Shown here piece by piece: positions 63,561 through 64,000 of a stretch of DNA of 64,000 bases. Numbering within the stretch: the stretch's first letter is position 1; each line of letters begins with the position of its first letter. This stretch comes from Candidatus Alistipes faecigallinarum (GTDB lineage: Bacteria > Bacteroidota > Bacteroidia > Bacteroidales > Rikenellaceae). The notes under the pieces are model-generated. The model searched no databases. It saw only the letters and a program-made list of their open reading frames with translations, and was not told the origin of the DNA. Both the position numbers and the translations under genes were made by a program. The stretch is from positions 1 through 64,000 of the forward strand of contig DXDG01000023.1 of NCBI GenBank assembly GCA_019115605.1, given 5' to 3'.

Positions 63561-64000
63561 TCAGTTTTCGGTTTTCGGCGCCGGTGAGGCCTCGGTTCCG
63601 ACGTTCTTCTTTTTCCGCCGCCGCAGCGCATGGATGAGCGCCGCAACGGCACCCAGCAGGATCACACCCGAGCAGAGGCCCGTGATTCCTTCGGTGAGCC
63701 CCCACCGCGGTGCGCGGAACGACCACTCGACGGTGTGCTCGCCGGCCGGGAGGCGCATGGCGCGCAGCACATAGTCGGCACGGAAGCAGGGAGCCTCCTC
63801 ACCGTCGATGCGGGCCGTCCACCCCTTGTCGTAGTAGATCTCCGAGAAGAGAGCCACGGCCTCCTCGGGGGTGGTGTATGTGTATTTGAGGTAGTTGGGC
63901 CGGTACTCCACCAGGTCGATGCGCTTCGCGGCGCAGCTGTCGGGCTGCATCTGCCGCGGTGCGGTCTTGGCCGCGGCCAGTGCGGACTCCGCCACGACGG
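63561..64000 (-). CDS. YfhO-type large membrane protein, C-terminal part (truncated by the window edge)
   Basis: IDLVEYRPNYLKYTYTTPEEAVALFSEIYYDKGWTARIDGEEAPCFRADYVLRAMRLPAGEHTVEWSFRAPRWG plus a C-terminal TM. Confidence 0.85.
   Translation of the reverse strand, partial: VVAESALAAAKTAPRQMQPDSCAAKRIDLVEYRPNYLKYTYTTPEEAVALFSEIYYDKGWTARIDGEEAPCFRADYVLRAMRLPAGEHTVEWSFRAPRWGLTEGITGLCSGVILLGAVAALIHALRRRKKKNVGTEASPAPKTEN

Noticed and set aside
1-64000. CRISPR arrays, toxin-antitoxin pairs, restriction-modification, retron, prophage or conjugation genes
   Set aside because: No regularly spaced repeats and no proteins with these signatures were seen on reading the ORFs of both strands.

Overview
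The window is a high-GC Bacteroidetes chromosome segment; protein families and codon usage suggest Alistipes or a close relative (inference). Most of it is core chromosome: a trmD-lpxB-maf-S46 peptidase operon; rlmD, cdd, rluD-like, dtd, priA, comF, dnaB and comM genes; a partial division cluster murG-murC-ftsQ-ftsA-ftsZ followed by a gldE-like gene and a PPTase; topA; and a queA / truB-uppP-DUF3098-ftsX block. Accessory parts are (i) the left edge (1-5.9 kb), with an IS30-type transposase tail, a lower-GC ribokinase plus helical-repeat protein pair, a stand-alone GH78 and a tRNA-Leu(GAG), and (ii) a 16-kb polysaccharide utilization locus (15.4-31.7 kb, minus strand) with SusC/SusD, five other lipoproteins, a GH2 interrupted by an F5/8C-type domain, and a GH78, but no visible regulator. 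The best leads are this PUL with its uncharacterised DUF5005-like lipoprotein and tail lipoproteins, the GH2 domain insertion, and a ~105-residue charged helical insertion inside FtsQ. I did not find a clearly new defence or mobile system. All calls come from reading the sequence and recalled family knowledge; no searches were run.
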